The notes beneath the pieces are model-generated. The model was not told where the DNA came from and searched no databases. It was given only the letters and a program-made list of their open reading frames with translations. DNA of 5,866 bases from assembly GCA_021159425.1 (NCBI GenBank), contig JAGGRU010000110.1:1-5866 (forward strand), written 5' to 3'. The stretch comes from Sulfurovum sp. (lineage in GTDB: Bacteria; Campylobacterota; Campylobacteria; Campylobacterales; Sulfurovaceae). The position numbers and the translations under genes were made by a program. Below are positions 1 through 5,090 of this stretch, in pieces (position 1 is the stretch's first letter; each line of letters opens with the position of its first letter).

Positions 1-41
1 TTGTGCCCTTGTATGAAATTATGAGACGATGATGGTACATG

Positions 42-620
42 TTAATCACGATTTCCAATTAGCATTCTCTCTTCTTCCAATGAAAGGTAACGCCACTTAG
101 CACTTTCGATGTTGAGTTTAAAACTGCCAATGCTGATTCGTTTCAATTCTAAGACCTTTAAGGGCGTCCCAAATTTTGGGTCCCTCAAAGCCCCAAAAAG
201 CCGGCGGATATGCCGATTCTTTCCCTCGTCAATTACTATCCTGAGTTTTGTTTTCGCACCACCCATGCCTATTTTTTCTACTACAAGAGCTTTCAGTAGA
301 CCGTGTTTACTTTCCACTCCTCTCTTAGCCTCTGCAATATGTTCGTCTGTTACATGACCCCTGACCCAGATCTCGTATACTTTCATGCAATTCCCGGGTT
401 TGGTCAACGCATTGCCGACTTGACCGTCGGTGGTGAACAGTAAAAGTCCTTTGGATTCTAAGTCAAGTCGTCCGATGGGCATCCATCCGTCATCAAAAAC
501 CCAATCGGGTAAAAGATCATAAACTGTTTTTCGCCCAAGTTCGTCAGATCGTGTGACCACATAACCCTTAGGCTTATTAAGTGCTAACAGTTTTTTCGAA
601 TCGTTCGTTACTCTATTCAT
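42..620 (-). CDS. rRNA pseudouridine synthase, RsuA/RluB/E/F family, S4-less (RluE-like)
   Basis: This 192-aa protein should isomerise a specific uridine in rRNA (23S by analogy with RluE) to pseudouridine in the cytoplasm. It carries the family signatures in order: LNKPKGYVVT at residues 14-23, the catalytic loop GRLDLESKGLLLFTTDG at 50-66 with the presumed nucleophile Asp53, and EGKNRHIRRLF at 132-142. The N-terminal S4 RNA-binding domain of RsuA/RluB/RluF is absent, and the length is close to RluE. The segment between HIRRLFGAL and VLELKR holds about eight extra residues (RDPKFGTPLK) compared with the usual short turn. The ATG at 620 is preceded by AGGA six bases upstream (627-630), which supports this start. 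It has its own extended -10 promoter and is divergent from the phoX-like gene. The family call is firm; the exact rRNA target cannot be told from sequence. Confidence 0.93.
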   Translation of the reverse strand: MNRVTNDSKKLLALNKPKGYVVTRSDELGRKTVYDLLPDWVFDDGWMPIGRLDLESKGLLLFTTDGQVGNALTKPGNCMKVYEIWVRGHVTDEHIAEAKRGVESKHGLLKALVVEKIGMGGAKTKLRIVIDEGKNRHIRRLFGALRDPKFGTPLKVLELKRISIGSFKLNIESAKWRYLSLEEERMLIGNRD

Positions 621-655
621 TAGCTGTCCTACTATTACGATATTTCAGTATTAAG

Positions 656-668
656 AGTATATCAAAAA
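656..668 (-). promoter_or_regulatory. Extended -10 promoter of the pseudouridine synthase gene
   Basis: On the minus strand the sequence reads TTTTTGATATACT: a T run, the TGn extension, and a -10 hexamer TATACT at 656-661. No good -35 is present (TTTTGA at 17 bp spacing matches only 3 of 6), as is usual for Campylobacterota sigma-70 promoters. Transcription would begin near 649, giving a leader of about 29 nt that contains the AGGA ribosome binding site. Confidence 0.6.
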
Positions 669-806
669 TCTCTTGTACTCAAAACCATTATTGAAAATTT
701 TGGAATCACTTATAAAGATATCCCTTTCCCCAATTTACTTTAAATTCATCTTAAAAGAGACCGAGGGCTTTGTATCATAAAATATTTCCAAAATGCAACA
801 CAACTA

Positions 807-815
807 TGTTACTAT
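807..815 (+). promoter_or_regulatory. Possible extended -10 immediately upstream of the phoX-like ATG
   Basis: TG-T-TACTAT (TG at 807-808, hexamer 810-815) fits an extended -10. Its predicted transcription start falls at about 822, the A of the ATG, so the mRNA would be leaderless. No Shine-Dalgarno lies in front of the ATG, which is consistent with this. A competing -10 is TAAAAT at 778-783, which would give a leader of about 32 nt, also without a Shine-Dalgarno. Neither has a convincing -35, and I saw no pho-box-like repeat between 621 and 821. Confidence 0.3.
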
Positions 816-821
816 ACATAC

Positions 822-2459
822 ATGATAAAAAAATTATTGATCGTAGGCTTAAGTGCTTCTGTTTTTGGCAATGAGGTTGGTTTTGAATCTGTTACGTATC
901 CAGACAGCCATAGCAGCAAACAAGAGATTGTTAGCTCTAAAAAAATGACTATAGATACAAAAGTCTCTGCAATAGATTACCATATTATTGCGAGGAGTGG
1001 AGATGCGATAGGCGGGGGTATCTTTGGTGAGGTTCAAGATATAGAGGGGAAGAGCTTGTTTATCAGCGATGCCAACGATTTTTCCTCTTTGCATCATATA
1101 GATGGACAGAGCTTCATGATAACGCACTTTGAGTCTGTCCCTGCTGCGATGTATCTTACTAAACTTACACAAGATAAAAATGGTACTTTGAGAGCAACAG
1201 ATACTAAAAACATTGACTTCTCCTCTCTTGCTGGGCTTTGGATACCTTGTGCCGGAAGTGTGTCACCGTGGGGTACGCATTTAGGCAGTGAAGAGTATGA
1301 ACCTGATGCTTCACTTGTCTATACTTCCATGCCTATGGTTGACTATTTCAAAGGGGATCTCTCAAAGGTCAATCTCTACAACTATGGCTGGATCCCTGAA
1401 GTCAAAATACTTAACAAGGATGGAGATACACAGGTAAGCAAACACTATGCAATGGGAAGGTTTTCCCATGAGTTAGCTTATGTATTACCGGACAATAAAA
1501 CAGTCTATATGAGTGATGATGGCACAAATGTAGGCTTATTTATGTTCATTGCTTCCACACCTGAAGATCTCACAAAGGGAAATCTCTATATTGCCAAATA
1601 CACTCAAGTGGATGATAAAGGTCTCATCGAGTGGATCGATTTGGGATATACAACAGATGAAGTGATCAAAAAAGCTATAGATTCCGGGGTGAAGTTTAAA
1701 GATATTTTTGAACGTGTCTCACCCACGCAGAGCATTTGTCCTACAGGCTTTAGCTCGGTCAACACCACTTTTGGTCATGAGTGCCTAAAAGTCAAACCGC
1801 ATATGGAAGTGATCGCTTCAAGATTGGAGAGTAGAAGGTATGGAGCTATGCTCGGTGGAACAAGTGAGTTTCGAAAATTAGAGGGGATCACATACAACAG
1901 TGACACAAACGAACTTTATCTATCTGTAAGTGAGATCAATGAAGGGATGCTTGATGATTCTACCTATGATACAGGTAGTAATAACGATATAAAGCTGCCT
2001 CAAAATGATTGCGGGGCTGTTTATAGCCTGCACTTTAAAAAAGAGACAAAAATAAATTCACGCTATGTCGTGGGTAGTATGCAAGCACTCATAAAAGGTG
2101 TACCTTCACAGAGTAAAAATAACAGTTGTGACTTAAACCACATTGCAAACCCTGACAACATAAGTTACATGCCCTATGCGAATACGCTCATCATAGGTGA
2201 AGACAGTAGCGGGGGTCATCAAAATGATGCTATCTGGTCTTACGATATCAAAAAGGACAAGCTTACAAGAATGCTCACTACTCCCTACGGAAGTGAAACA
2301 ACCTCTGTCTATTATTATGAAAATTTTAATGGCTTCGGCTATATCATGGCTACAGTCCAGCATCCCTATGGTGAGAGTGATAAAGATAAATTCAACAAAG
2401 AGAGTGACAAAAGAGCTTATACCGGGTATTTTGGTGTACTTCCGTTAATGGAAAAATAG
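822..2459 (+). CDS. Exported PhoX/DUF839 family protein, putative alkaline phosphatase
   Basis: This 545-aa protein is probably a periplasmic phosphatase of the PhoX (DUF839) beta-propeller family, whose characterised members use an Fe/Ca cofactor to release phosphate from monoesters. Family landmarks in order are: PCAGSVSPWGTHLGSEEYEPD (142-162), matching the CAGG-TPWG-EE metal-binding segment, with Cys143 likely equivalent to the iron-ligating cysteine; GRFSHELAYVLPDNKTVYMSDD (212-233); LEGITYNSDTNELYLSVSE (353-371); and IIGEDSSGGHQND (457-469). The N-terminus MIKKLLIVGLSASVFG is a short Sec-type signal peptide, with likely cleavage after Gly16. The twin-arginine signal usual for PhoX is missing. 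Four further cysteines (306, 321, 397, 436) could form disulfides. The ATG at 822 places the signal peptide correctly but has no Shine-Dalgarno. No terminator is visible before the next promoter at 2473. The family is clear; phosphatase activity and substrate are inferred. Confidence 0.9.
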   Translation: MIKKLLIVGLSASVFGNEVGFESVTYPDSHSSKQEIVSSKKMTIDTKVSAIDYHIIARSGDAIGGGIFGEVQDIEGKSLFISDANDFSSLHHIDGQSFMITHFESVPAAMYLTKLTQDKNGTLRATDTKNIDFSSLAGLWIPCAGSVSPWGTHLGSEEYEPDASLVYTSMPMVDYFKGDLSKVNLYNYGWIPEVKILNKDGDTQVSKHYAMGRFSHELAYVLPDNKTVYMSDDGTNVGLFMFIASTPEDLTKGNLYIAKYTQVDDKGLIEWIDLGYTTDEVIKKAIDSGVKFKDIFERVSPTQSICPTGFSSVNTTFGHECLKVKPHMEVIASRLESRRYGAMLGGTSEFRKLEGITYNSDTNELYLSVSEINEGMLDDSTYDTGSNNDIKLPQNDCGAVYSLHFKKETKINSRYVVGSMQALIKGVPSQSKNNSCDLNHIANPDNISYMPYANTLIIGEDSSGGHQNDAIWSYDIKKDKLTRMLTTPYGSETTSVYYYENFNGFGYIMATVQHPYGESDKDKFNKESDKRAYTGYFGVLPLMEK

Positions 2460-2471
2460 AGAAAATTAAAA

Positions 2472-2520
2472 TTTGACATTTGTCAATCATATTGTTATAA
2501 TATTTGACATAAGTTTGACA
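2472..2520 (+). promoter_or_regulatory. Candidate autoregulatory operator: four TTGACA boxes
   Basis: TTTGACA occurs at 2472-2478, 2503-2509 and 2514-2520, and its inverse TGTCAA at 2481-2486. The first box and the inverse form a perfect inverted repeat TTGACA-TT-TGTCAA over the -35. The last two are direct repeats 11 bp apart, around the predicted start site and next to the ribosome binding site. The first and second direct boxes are 31 bp apart, about three helical turns. This arrangement fits binding by the antitoxin or the toxin-antitoxin complex, as in other type II modules. That role is inferred. Confidence 0.5.
2473..2501 (+). promoter_or_regulatory. Perfect consensus sigma-70 promoter of the mazF-type toxin-antitoxin operon
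   Basis: TTGACA (2473-2478) is followed by a 17-bp spacer and TATAAT (2496-2501), an exact consensus promoter that should be very strong unless repressed. Transcription would start near 2508. AAGGAG at 2521-2526 then serves the ATG at 2532 with a 5-nt gap. The promoter begins 13 bp after the phoX-like stop codon, so the operon is independent of that gene. Confidence 0.75.
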
Positions 2521-2531
2521 AAGGAGTAACA

Positions 2532-2783
2532 ATGAATGCAATATATGGTGCAAGAGATATAGTCCGTAATCCCTCTTTATTGAGAATTGACTCGCATGAC
2601 AGCTTCATAGTAGAAGACAAAAAAGCACATAAACGTTTAGGTATCTACTTGGGGGTTGAGTTAGCTGAAGAATTTTTTGCATATAAAAAAAGAGAAAAAC
2701 TTTTAAATGCCGCAAGGAAGATAAAGGAGAATGCATCTGAAGAGTATGAATTTTTAGAAGGAAGCATAGATGATGGATTGTAA
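2532..2783 (+). CDS. Antitoxin of a MazF/PemK-type toxin-antitoxin module
   Basis: This 83-aa protein is identified as the antitoxin by position: it is the first gene of the operon and overlaps the toxin gene by 14 nt. Residues 7-40 (ARDIVRNPSLLR, then SFIVEDKKAHKRLGIYL) loosely recall the Phd/YefM N-terminal DNA-binding fold, in which a helix is followed by a hydrophobic strand and a basic turn. The rest is a charged helix (KKREKLLNAARKIKENASEEYEF) and an acidic tail (EGSIDDGL), the kind of extended region that wraps a MazF toxin. It is not clearly AbrB-like, so I do not name it MazE. The ATG at 2532 has a strong AAGGAG 5 nt upstream. It is likely autoregulated through the TTGACA boxes. The antitoxin role is well supported by context; the fold is uncertain. 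Confidence 0.8.
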   Translation: MNAIYGARDIVRNPSLLRIDSHDSFIVEDKKAHKRLGIYLGVELAEEFFAYKKREKLLNAARKIKENASEEYEFLEGSIDDGL

Positions 2784-3114
2784 AAGAGGAGACATAATGC
2801 TAGTTAACTTTAATCCTCAGAGAAAGCCTGAAGAAGTAGCAAAAGTCCGTCCTGCAATTGTGATCTCAGATACTAAGCTCAATCAGGTTTTGGATCTCAT
2901 CGCGGTTGTAGCATTGACTACCAATCTCATAGATGATGCAGAGCCACTTCGTATACGCATACCAAAGAGAGATAAATTAAAAATGGATAGTGATGCTATG
3001 ATCGAACAACTCAGAACGGTTTCAAAACAAAGAGTTGGAGAGAAGATAGCATCATTAACTGAAGTAGAGACAGAGAAAATAGCGGATGGTATTAAAGAGA
3101 TGTTGGTACTTTGA
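2770..3114 (+). CDS. MazF/PemK family endoribonuclease toxin
   Basis: This 114-aa protein should cleave single-stranded mRNA at a short specific sequence and arrest growth when freed from its antitoxin. The family pattern is complete: RGDIMLVNFNP at 6-16, the KVRPAIVIS strand at 25-33 with the expected catalytic Arg27, VVALTTNL at 46-53 with the catalytic threonine at 50 or 51, and IEQLRTVSKQRV at 78-89, which matches the conserved DQIRTVDKxR segment. Length is normal for the family. The gene starts inside the antitoxin gene (ATGATG at 2770/2773), with GGAAG at 2760-2764 as ribosome binding site, so translation of the two is coupled. No residue expected for activity is missing, so the toxin looks intact. 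Its cleavage sequence cannot be read from the gene. Confidence 0.93.
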   Translation: MMDCKRGDIMLVNFNPQRKPEEVAKVRPAIVISDTKLNQVLDLIAVVALTTNLIDDAEPLRIRIPKRDKLKMDSDAMIEQLRTVSKQRVGEKIASLTEVETEKIADGIKEMLVL

Positions 3115-3118
3115 CTTG

Positions 3119-3253
3119 ATGACTGAGCTTGAGTGGGTTAGGTGTTGTGAAAAGTATGGGTTGCAACTTGAATATTCAGAAATCACTGGGAATGGATTAG
3201 ATCGTGATGGGATTGTTTGGTTGACTTGTGTTGTTGGGAAAATAATGGGGTAA
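3119..3253 (+). CDS. Hypothetical 44-aa ORF directly after the toxin gene
   Basis: An ATG frame opens 4 nt after the toxin stop and encodes MTELEWVRCC through VVGKIMG, with three cysteines and three tryptophans or tyrosines in its first half. It has no Shine-Dalgarno of its own and would depend on readthrough from the toxin gene. Base use differs from its neighbours: it is rich in GGG, TTG and TGT, with a marked G and T bias on this strand. It could be a small real gene, the tail of a decayed gene, or chance. I recognise no family. Confidence 0.25.
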   Translation: MTELEWVRCCEKYGLQLEYSEITGNGLDRDGIVWLTCVVGKIMG

Positions 3254-3412
3254 GGTTTACATTTATCCCTCAAAGTAACCTCGTATCTATTTACATATTA
3301 TGAAATTCTGAAAGCCACGTATAGTGCTATATAGTATTATTCTAGGAAAATCGTTTATGTAGTTAATATATAGGGTAAAATTTGGAAAGGAGAGGAAAAA
3401 TAAACAGAAGAG
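3254..3412. other. Convergent intergenic gap without a recognisable gene
   Basis: This AT-rich stretch separates the plus-strand toxin operon from the minus-strand acetyltransferase. It holds a short inverted repeat TATAG-TG-CTATA (3320-3331) and a purine-rich run, GGAAAGGAGAGGAAAAA, which resembles a Shine-Dalgarno but has no start codon at a usable distance. No convincing rho-independent terminator is present for either gene. Confidence 0.5.
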
Positions 3413-3892
3413 TTATAATTTAATAAACATCCACTCTTTTTTAGGTAAAACTTGGAAACCCATATCTTTATAAACGGTTTGAAGTCTATCGTTGTCAGGT
3501 AGTAAAACTAAATATCTTAGTCCTACTTGCTCTTGTATCTCTTTTGCTGTTTCTATGGCAAATTCAATCAAATAGGTTGATGTTTTACTATGATCCAGTT
3601 TTTTCAATGCTACACCTCTGTAAGGCTCACTTACAAATATATAATCAACTTGAAGAGAAGGGAAGGTGTCTATGGAGCTGACAGAGAGTGCAATAAATCC
3701 AAAAGTTTCATCTGCATCTCTTAGTAGATAGATAACCGTACCATTTTTCTGTACTCTTTTACAAATATCTTCTATGAAGAGTTTTTCTCTTTCTGAGTTG
3801 TCTAAGTCATTTGATAGTTTGAGATTAGATAAGATGTCAATGGCCAAACGATAGTTGGCATTTGTAGCATTATACTTTTTTAATTCAAGCAA
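3413..3892 (-). CDS. GNAT-family N-acetyltransferase, divergent; possible toxin
   Basis: This 159-aa protein has the GNAT fold, which transfers acetyl from acetyl-CoA to an amine. The core strand LQVDYIFVSEPYRG (80-93) leads into a helix STYLIEFAIETAKEI (105-119), then LRYLVLLPDN (125-134) and VYKDMGFQVL (140-149). Tyr141 sits where GNAT enzymes such as TacT carry their general-acid tyrosine. The usual Q/RxxGxG/A acetyl-CoA loop is degenerate (YRGVALKKLDHSKTS) and seems to carry a short insertion. The frame opens after a stop at 3905-3907, and TTG at 3892 is the only common start codon before the conserved region. It lies 2 nt after the stop of the 48-aa gene with no Shine-Dalgarno, so it is translationally coupled. 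Length and pairing resemble acetyltransferase toxins that act on aminoacyl-tRNA, but it could acetylate something else. Confidence 0.82.
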   Translation of the reverse strand: MLELKKYNATNANYRLAIDILSNLKLSNDLDNSEREKLFIEDICKRVQKNGTVIYLLRDADETFGFIALSVSSIDTFPSLQVDYIFVSEPYRGVALKKLDHSKTSTYLIEFAIETAKEIQEQVGLRYLVLLPDNDRLQTVYKDMGFQVLPKKEWMFIKL

Positions 3893-3894
3893 TG

Positions 3895-4041
3895 TTAAAC
3901 GATCTTATATTTTCTTGAAGTTGCTTTTTTAATAAGCTTATGATTTACAGAAGCATTTTCAAGTATTTTTTTCTCATCTTTTGTTAGCTTAACTGGTGGT
4001 GCGATATAAACAACTTGCTTATCTTTAATGATTAAAGCCAT
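3895..4041 (-). CDS. Uncharacterised 48-aa basic protein, first gene of the GNAT pair (candidate antitoxin)
   Basis: The protein runs from MALIIKDKQVVYIAPPVKL to ATSRKYKIV. It has an apparent N-terminal beta hairpin (residues 2-18), a helix TKDEKKILENASVNHKLIKKA (20-40), and a strongly basic composition: about 12 Lys/Arg against 4 Asp/Glu. The start is well supported by AAAGGAG at 4049-4055 with a 7-nt gap, and a near-perfect extended -10 lies upstream at 4072-4080. Its stop codon is 2 nt from the GNAT start, so the two form an operon. It is much shorter than the ribbon-helix-helix DUF1778 antitoxins that usually accompany GNAT toxins and does not look like one. I recognise no family; the antitoxin role rests on gene order and coupling only. 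Confidence 0.75.
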   Translation of the reverse strand: MALIIKDKQVVYIAPPVKLTKDEKKILENASVNHKLIKKATSRKYKIV

Positions 4042-4071
4042 ATCAATACTCCTTTATTTCAATATTACTGC

Positions 4072-4080
4072 ATTATAGCA
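4072..4080 (-). promoter_or_regulatory. Extended -10 promoter of the 48-aa/GNAT operon
   Basis: On the minus strand the sequence is ATTTTGCTATAATG: TGC at 4078-4080 and a perfect TATAAT at 4072-4077, the Campylobacterota consensus. No useful -35 is seen. The start would be near 4065, giving a leader of about 24 nt with AAAGGAG at 4049-4055. Confidence 0.7.
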
Positions 4081-4089
4081 AAATTATTA

Positions 4090-4167
4090 TTATCTTGATA
4101 GGGGGATGTTGAGTTCTCCTCTTGCGTTTGTTTGCAATCCCTTTTCACGATAAATTGATTGTATCAA
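4090..4167 (-). other. ORF remnant or structured leader between the ankyrin gene and the 48-aa gene
   Basis: On the minus strand one frame, open from the stop at 4183-4185 to TAA at 4090-4092, reads LIQSIYREKG then LQTNARGELNIPLSR (25 residues from a TTG). It looks like a protein C-terminus rather than random AT-rich sequence. It has no Shine-Dalgarno. The same stretch is bounded by an inverted repeat (TTGATA 4095-4100, TATCAA 4162-4167), with an inner pair GGGAT (4103-4107) and ATCCC (4137-4141), so it could form a long hairpin. Either reading is tentative. Confidence 0.25.
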
Positions 4168-4186
4168 ATAAAAGTTTTTAAGTCAA
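4158..4186 (-). promoter_or_regulatory. Second strong promoter upstream of the 48-aa/GNAT operon
   Basis: On the minus strand TTGACT (4181-4186) is followed by 17 bp and TACAAT (4158-4163), with a TGA extension next to the -10. It is nearly consensus. A transcript would start near 4151 and run about 110 nt before the 48-aa gene, passing the ORF-like and inverted-repeat segment at 4090-4167. It may instead belong to a lost gene whose tail survives there. Confidence 0.5.
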
Positions 4187-4219
4187 TTTTCAAGATGATG
4201 TTTCTTTTGAATATACGAA

Positions 4220-4594
4220 TCAATTAAAATATTTCACCATTGATTCACGTCCAAATTTCTGAACAAGCATTGCTGCTGTTGCTCCTCTTTCGTTGGTGAT
4301 GCTGACATCAGCCCCTTTTTCTACCAATAAAGCACAAAGCTCTGGCATATCATCCATAACAGCTTCCATAAGTGGTGTCCAGCCTACGCCATCCACTTTA
4401 TTGATGTCTGCACCTTCTTCTAAAAGGTAAGCCACCATATCTCTCCGGTCACGTCGAATGGTAATGTGAAGCGGTGTCCACCCGTATTTGTTTTGAAGGT
4501 TAATATCTGTTCCTGCCTCGATCTCTTTTTTTAGTGCTTCCAAGTTATTGTCGTATACAATTTTTTCAAGTGTTTCAAAGTGTGTATCTGCCAT
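4220..4594 (-). CDS. Ankyrin-repeat protein
   Basis: This 124-aa protein is built of ankyrin repeats, a helix-turn-helix scaffold for protein-protein contact. After a capping helix pair (residues 4-30, ending EAGTDIN) come KYGWTPLHITIRRDRRDMVAYLLEEGADINKVD (37-69), GVGWTPLMEAVMDDMPELCALLVEKGADVSITN (70-102) and a C-terminal cap, ERGATAAMLVQKFGRESMVKYFN (102-124, overlapping by one residue). The TPLH and GAD(I/V) hallmarks are clear. No signal peptide or membrane segment is present, so it should be cytoplasmic. The ATG at 4594 has AAGGAA about 6 nt upstream, and TTGCTT-N17-TACAAT provides a promoter. It appears to be a single-gene unit with no enzymatic partner in its operon, so its binding partner cannot be inferred. 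Confidence 0.92.
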   Translation of the reverse strand: MADTHFETLEKIVYDNNLEALKKEIEAGTDINLQNKYGWTPLHITIRRDRRDMVAYLLEEGADINKVDGVGWTPLMEAVMDDMPELCALLVEKGADVSITNERGATAAMLVQKFGRESMVKYFN

Positions 4595-4624
4595 ATGGAT
4601 TTCCTTGTAATTTAATAGTATGGT

Positions 4625-4653
4625 ATTGTAATAAAATATGTGAGATAAAGCAA
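4625..4653 (-). promoter_or_regulatory. Probable promoter of the ankyrin gene
   Basis: On the minus strand TTGCTT (4648-4653), a 17-bp spacer and TACAAT (4625-4630) form a moderate sigma-70 promoter. The start would be near 4618, leaving a leader of about 24 nt with the AAGGAA ribosome binding site. It lies back to back with the winged-helix promoter, whose -35 is about 20 bp away. Confidence 0.45.
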
Positions 4654-4673
4654 CTTACAGTGTAAATCAAAAC

Positions 4674-4702
4674 TTGACAAAATAGGTTTTATAACCTATA
4701 AT
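4674..4702 (+). promoter_or_regulatory. Perfect consensus sigma-70 promoter of the winged-helix gene
   Basis: TTGACA (4674-4679), a 17-bp spacer and TATAAT (4697-4702) match consensus at every position. Transcription would start near 4709. The -10 lies inside the right arm of an operator-like palindrome, which suggests a strong promoter kept off by a repressor. Confidence 0.75.
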
Positions 4703-4730
4703 ATAGGTATCAAAAACTATATAATAGGTT
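4682..4730 (+). promoter_or_regulatory. Operator-like array: ATAGGT palindromes at 21-bp spacing
   Basis: Palindrome 1 at 4682-4699 has arms ATAGGTT and AACCTAT around TTAT. Palindrome 2 at 4703-4720 has ATAGGT and AAACTAT, one change from the first right arm. A third half-site, ATAGGTT, sits at 4724-4730. The left arms begin at 4682, 4703 and 4724, exactly 21 bp or two helical turns apart, so dimers would sit on the same DNA face. The array covers the promoter spacer, the -10 and the start site. The winged-helix protein encoded just downstream is the obvious candidate ligand. Confidence 0.65.
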
Positions 4731-4748
4731 TAATATAAGGATTATATA

Positions 4749-5090
4749 ATGCTAGAAACGATCTTCGGCTCTAAAAATCGTGAACGTGTATTACAGTTTA
4801 TCCTTGCCAATAGTGAAGGATATGCTAAAGAGATAGCAGATTTTTACGGCACGAGTTTAGACCCTGTTCAAAAGCAGTTAGTAAAATTGGAATTGGGTGG
4901 AGTGCTTGTTAGTAAAAGTGTAGGGCGTACACGACTTTTTATGTTCAACCCACGTTATGTTTTTCTCAATGAGTTAAAAGCCCTTTTAGAAAAAGCCAGA
5001 AGTTACTATAGTCCAGAAGAGATAGAGAGGCTTACAATGAGTCGAAAGCGTCCCAGAAGAGCAAATAAGCCATTAGAGAAGCCTTTATGA
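4749..5090 (+). CDS. Small winged helix-turn-helix DNA-binding protein, probable autorepressor/antitoxin
   Basis: This 113-aa protein has an ArsR/MarR-like winged helix: a first helix SKNRERVLQFILA (8-20), helix-turn-helix YAKEIADFYGTSLDPVQKQLVKLELGGVL (25-53), then the wing VSKSVGRTRLFMFNP (54-68). A further helix ELKALLEKA (75-83) follows, and a basic tail MSRKRPRRANKPLEKPL ends the protein. No effector domain or metal-binding cysteines are present. Proteins of this shape are often encoded directly before a nucleotidyltransferase toxin and repress their own operon (from memory, not checked). Here the stop overlaps a broken downstream gene through ATGA at 5087-5090. The ATG at 4749 has AAGGA 7 nt upstream (4737-4741). 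Its promoter carries a phased palindrome array, which supports autorepression. DNA binding is near certain; the antitoxin role is inferred. Confidence 0.85.
   Translation: MLETIFGSKNRERVLQFILANSEGYAKEIADFYGTSLDPVQKQLVKLELGGVLVSKSVGRTRLFMFNPRYVFLNELKALLEKARSYYSPEEIERLTMSRKRPRRANKPLEKPL

Noticed and set aside
109..357. 82-codon open frame on the plus strand, antisense to the pseudouridine synthase
   Set aside because: It lies wholly inside a well-supported gene on the other strand and its product resembles no protein family.
849..1172. 107-codon open frame on the minus strand inside the phoX-like gene
   Set aside because: It is antisense to conserved PhoX coding sequence and its product shows no recognisable motif.
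2133..2448. Open frames on both strands within the 3' part of the phoX-like gene
   Set aside because: Both overlap conserved PhoX motifs in the real frame and look like shadows.
3055..3273. 72-codon minus-strand open frame opposite the toxin end and the 44-codon ORF
   Set aside because: It starts at a TTG without a ribosome binding site, and its product is Ser/Pro/Thr-rich with no domain-like pattern. The plus-strand reading is no worse.
3408..3440. Possible terminator: AAGAGT ... ACTCTT followed by Ts
   Set aside because: Six A/T-rich pairs around a 19-nt loop, partly inside the acetyltransferase coding region, are too weak to call.
4108..4114. GTTGAGT, which fits the GTTRRRY core of an integron attC site
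   Set aside because: No properly placed RYYYAAC partner or attC-like fold is present, and the cassettes face both directions, unlike an integron array.
5088..5090. UGA recoding that would fuse the winged-helix gene to the 53-codon frame behind it
   Set aside because: The fused frame is better explained by a one-base shift in a separate ATGA-overlapping gene, and no selenocysteine-type context is seen.
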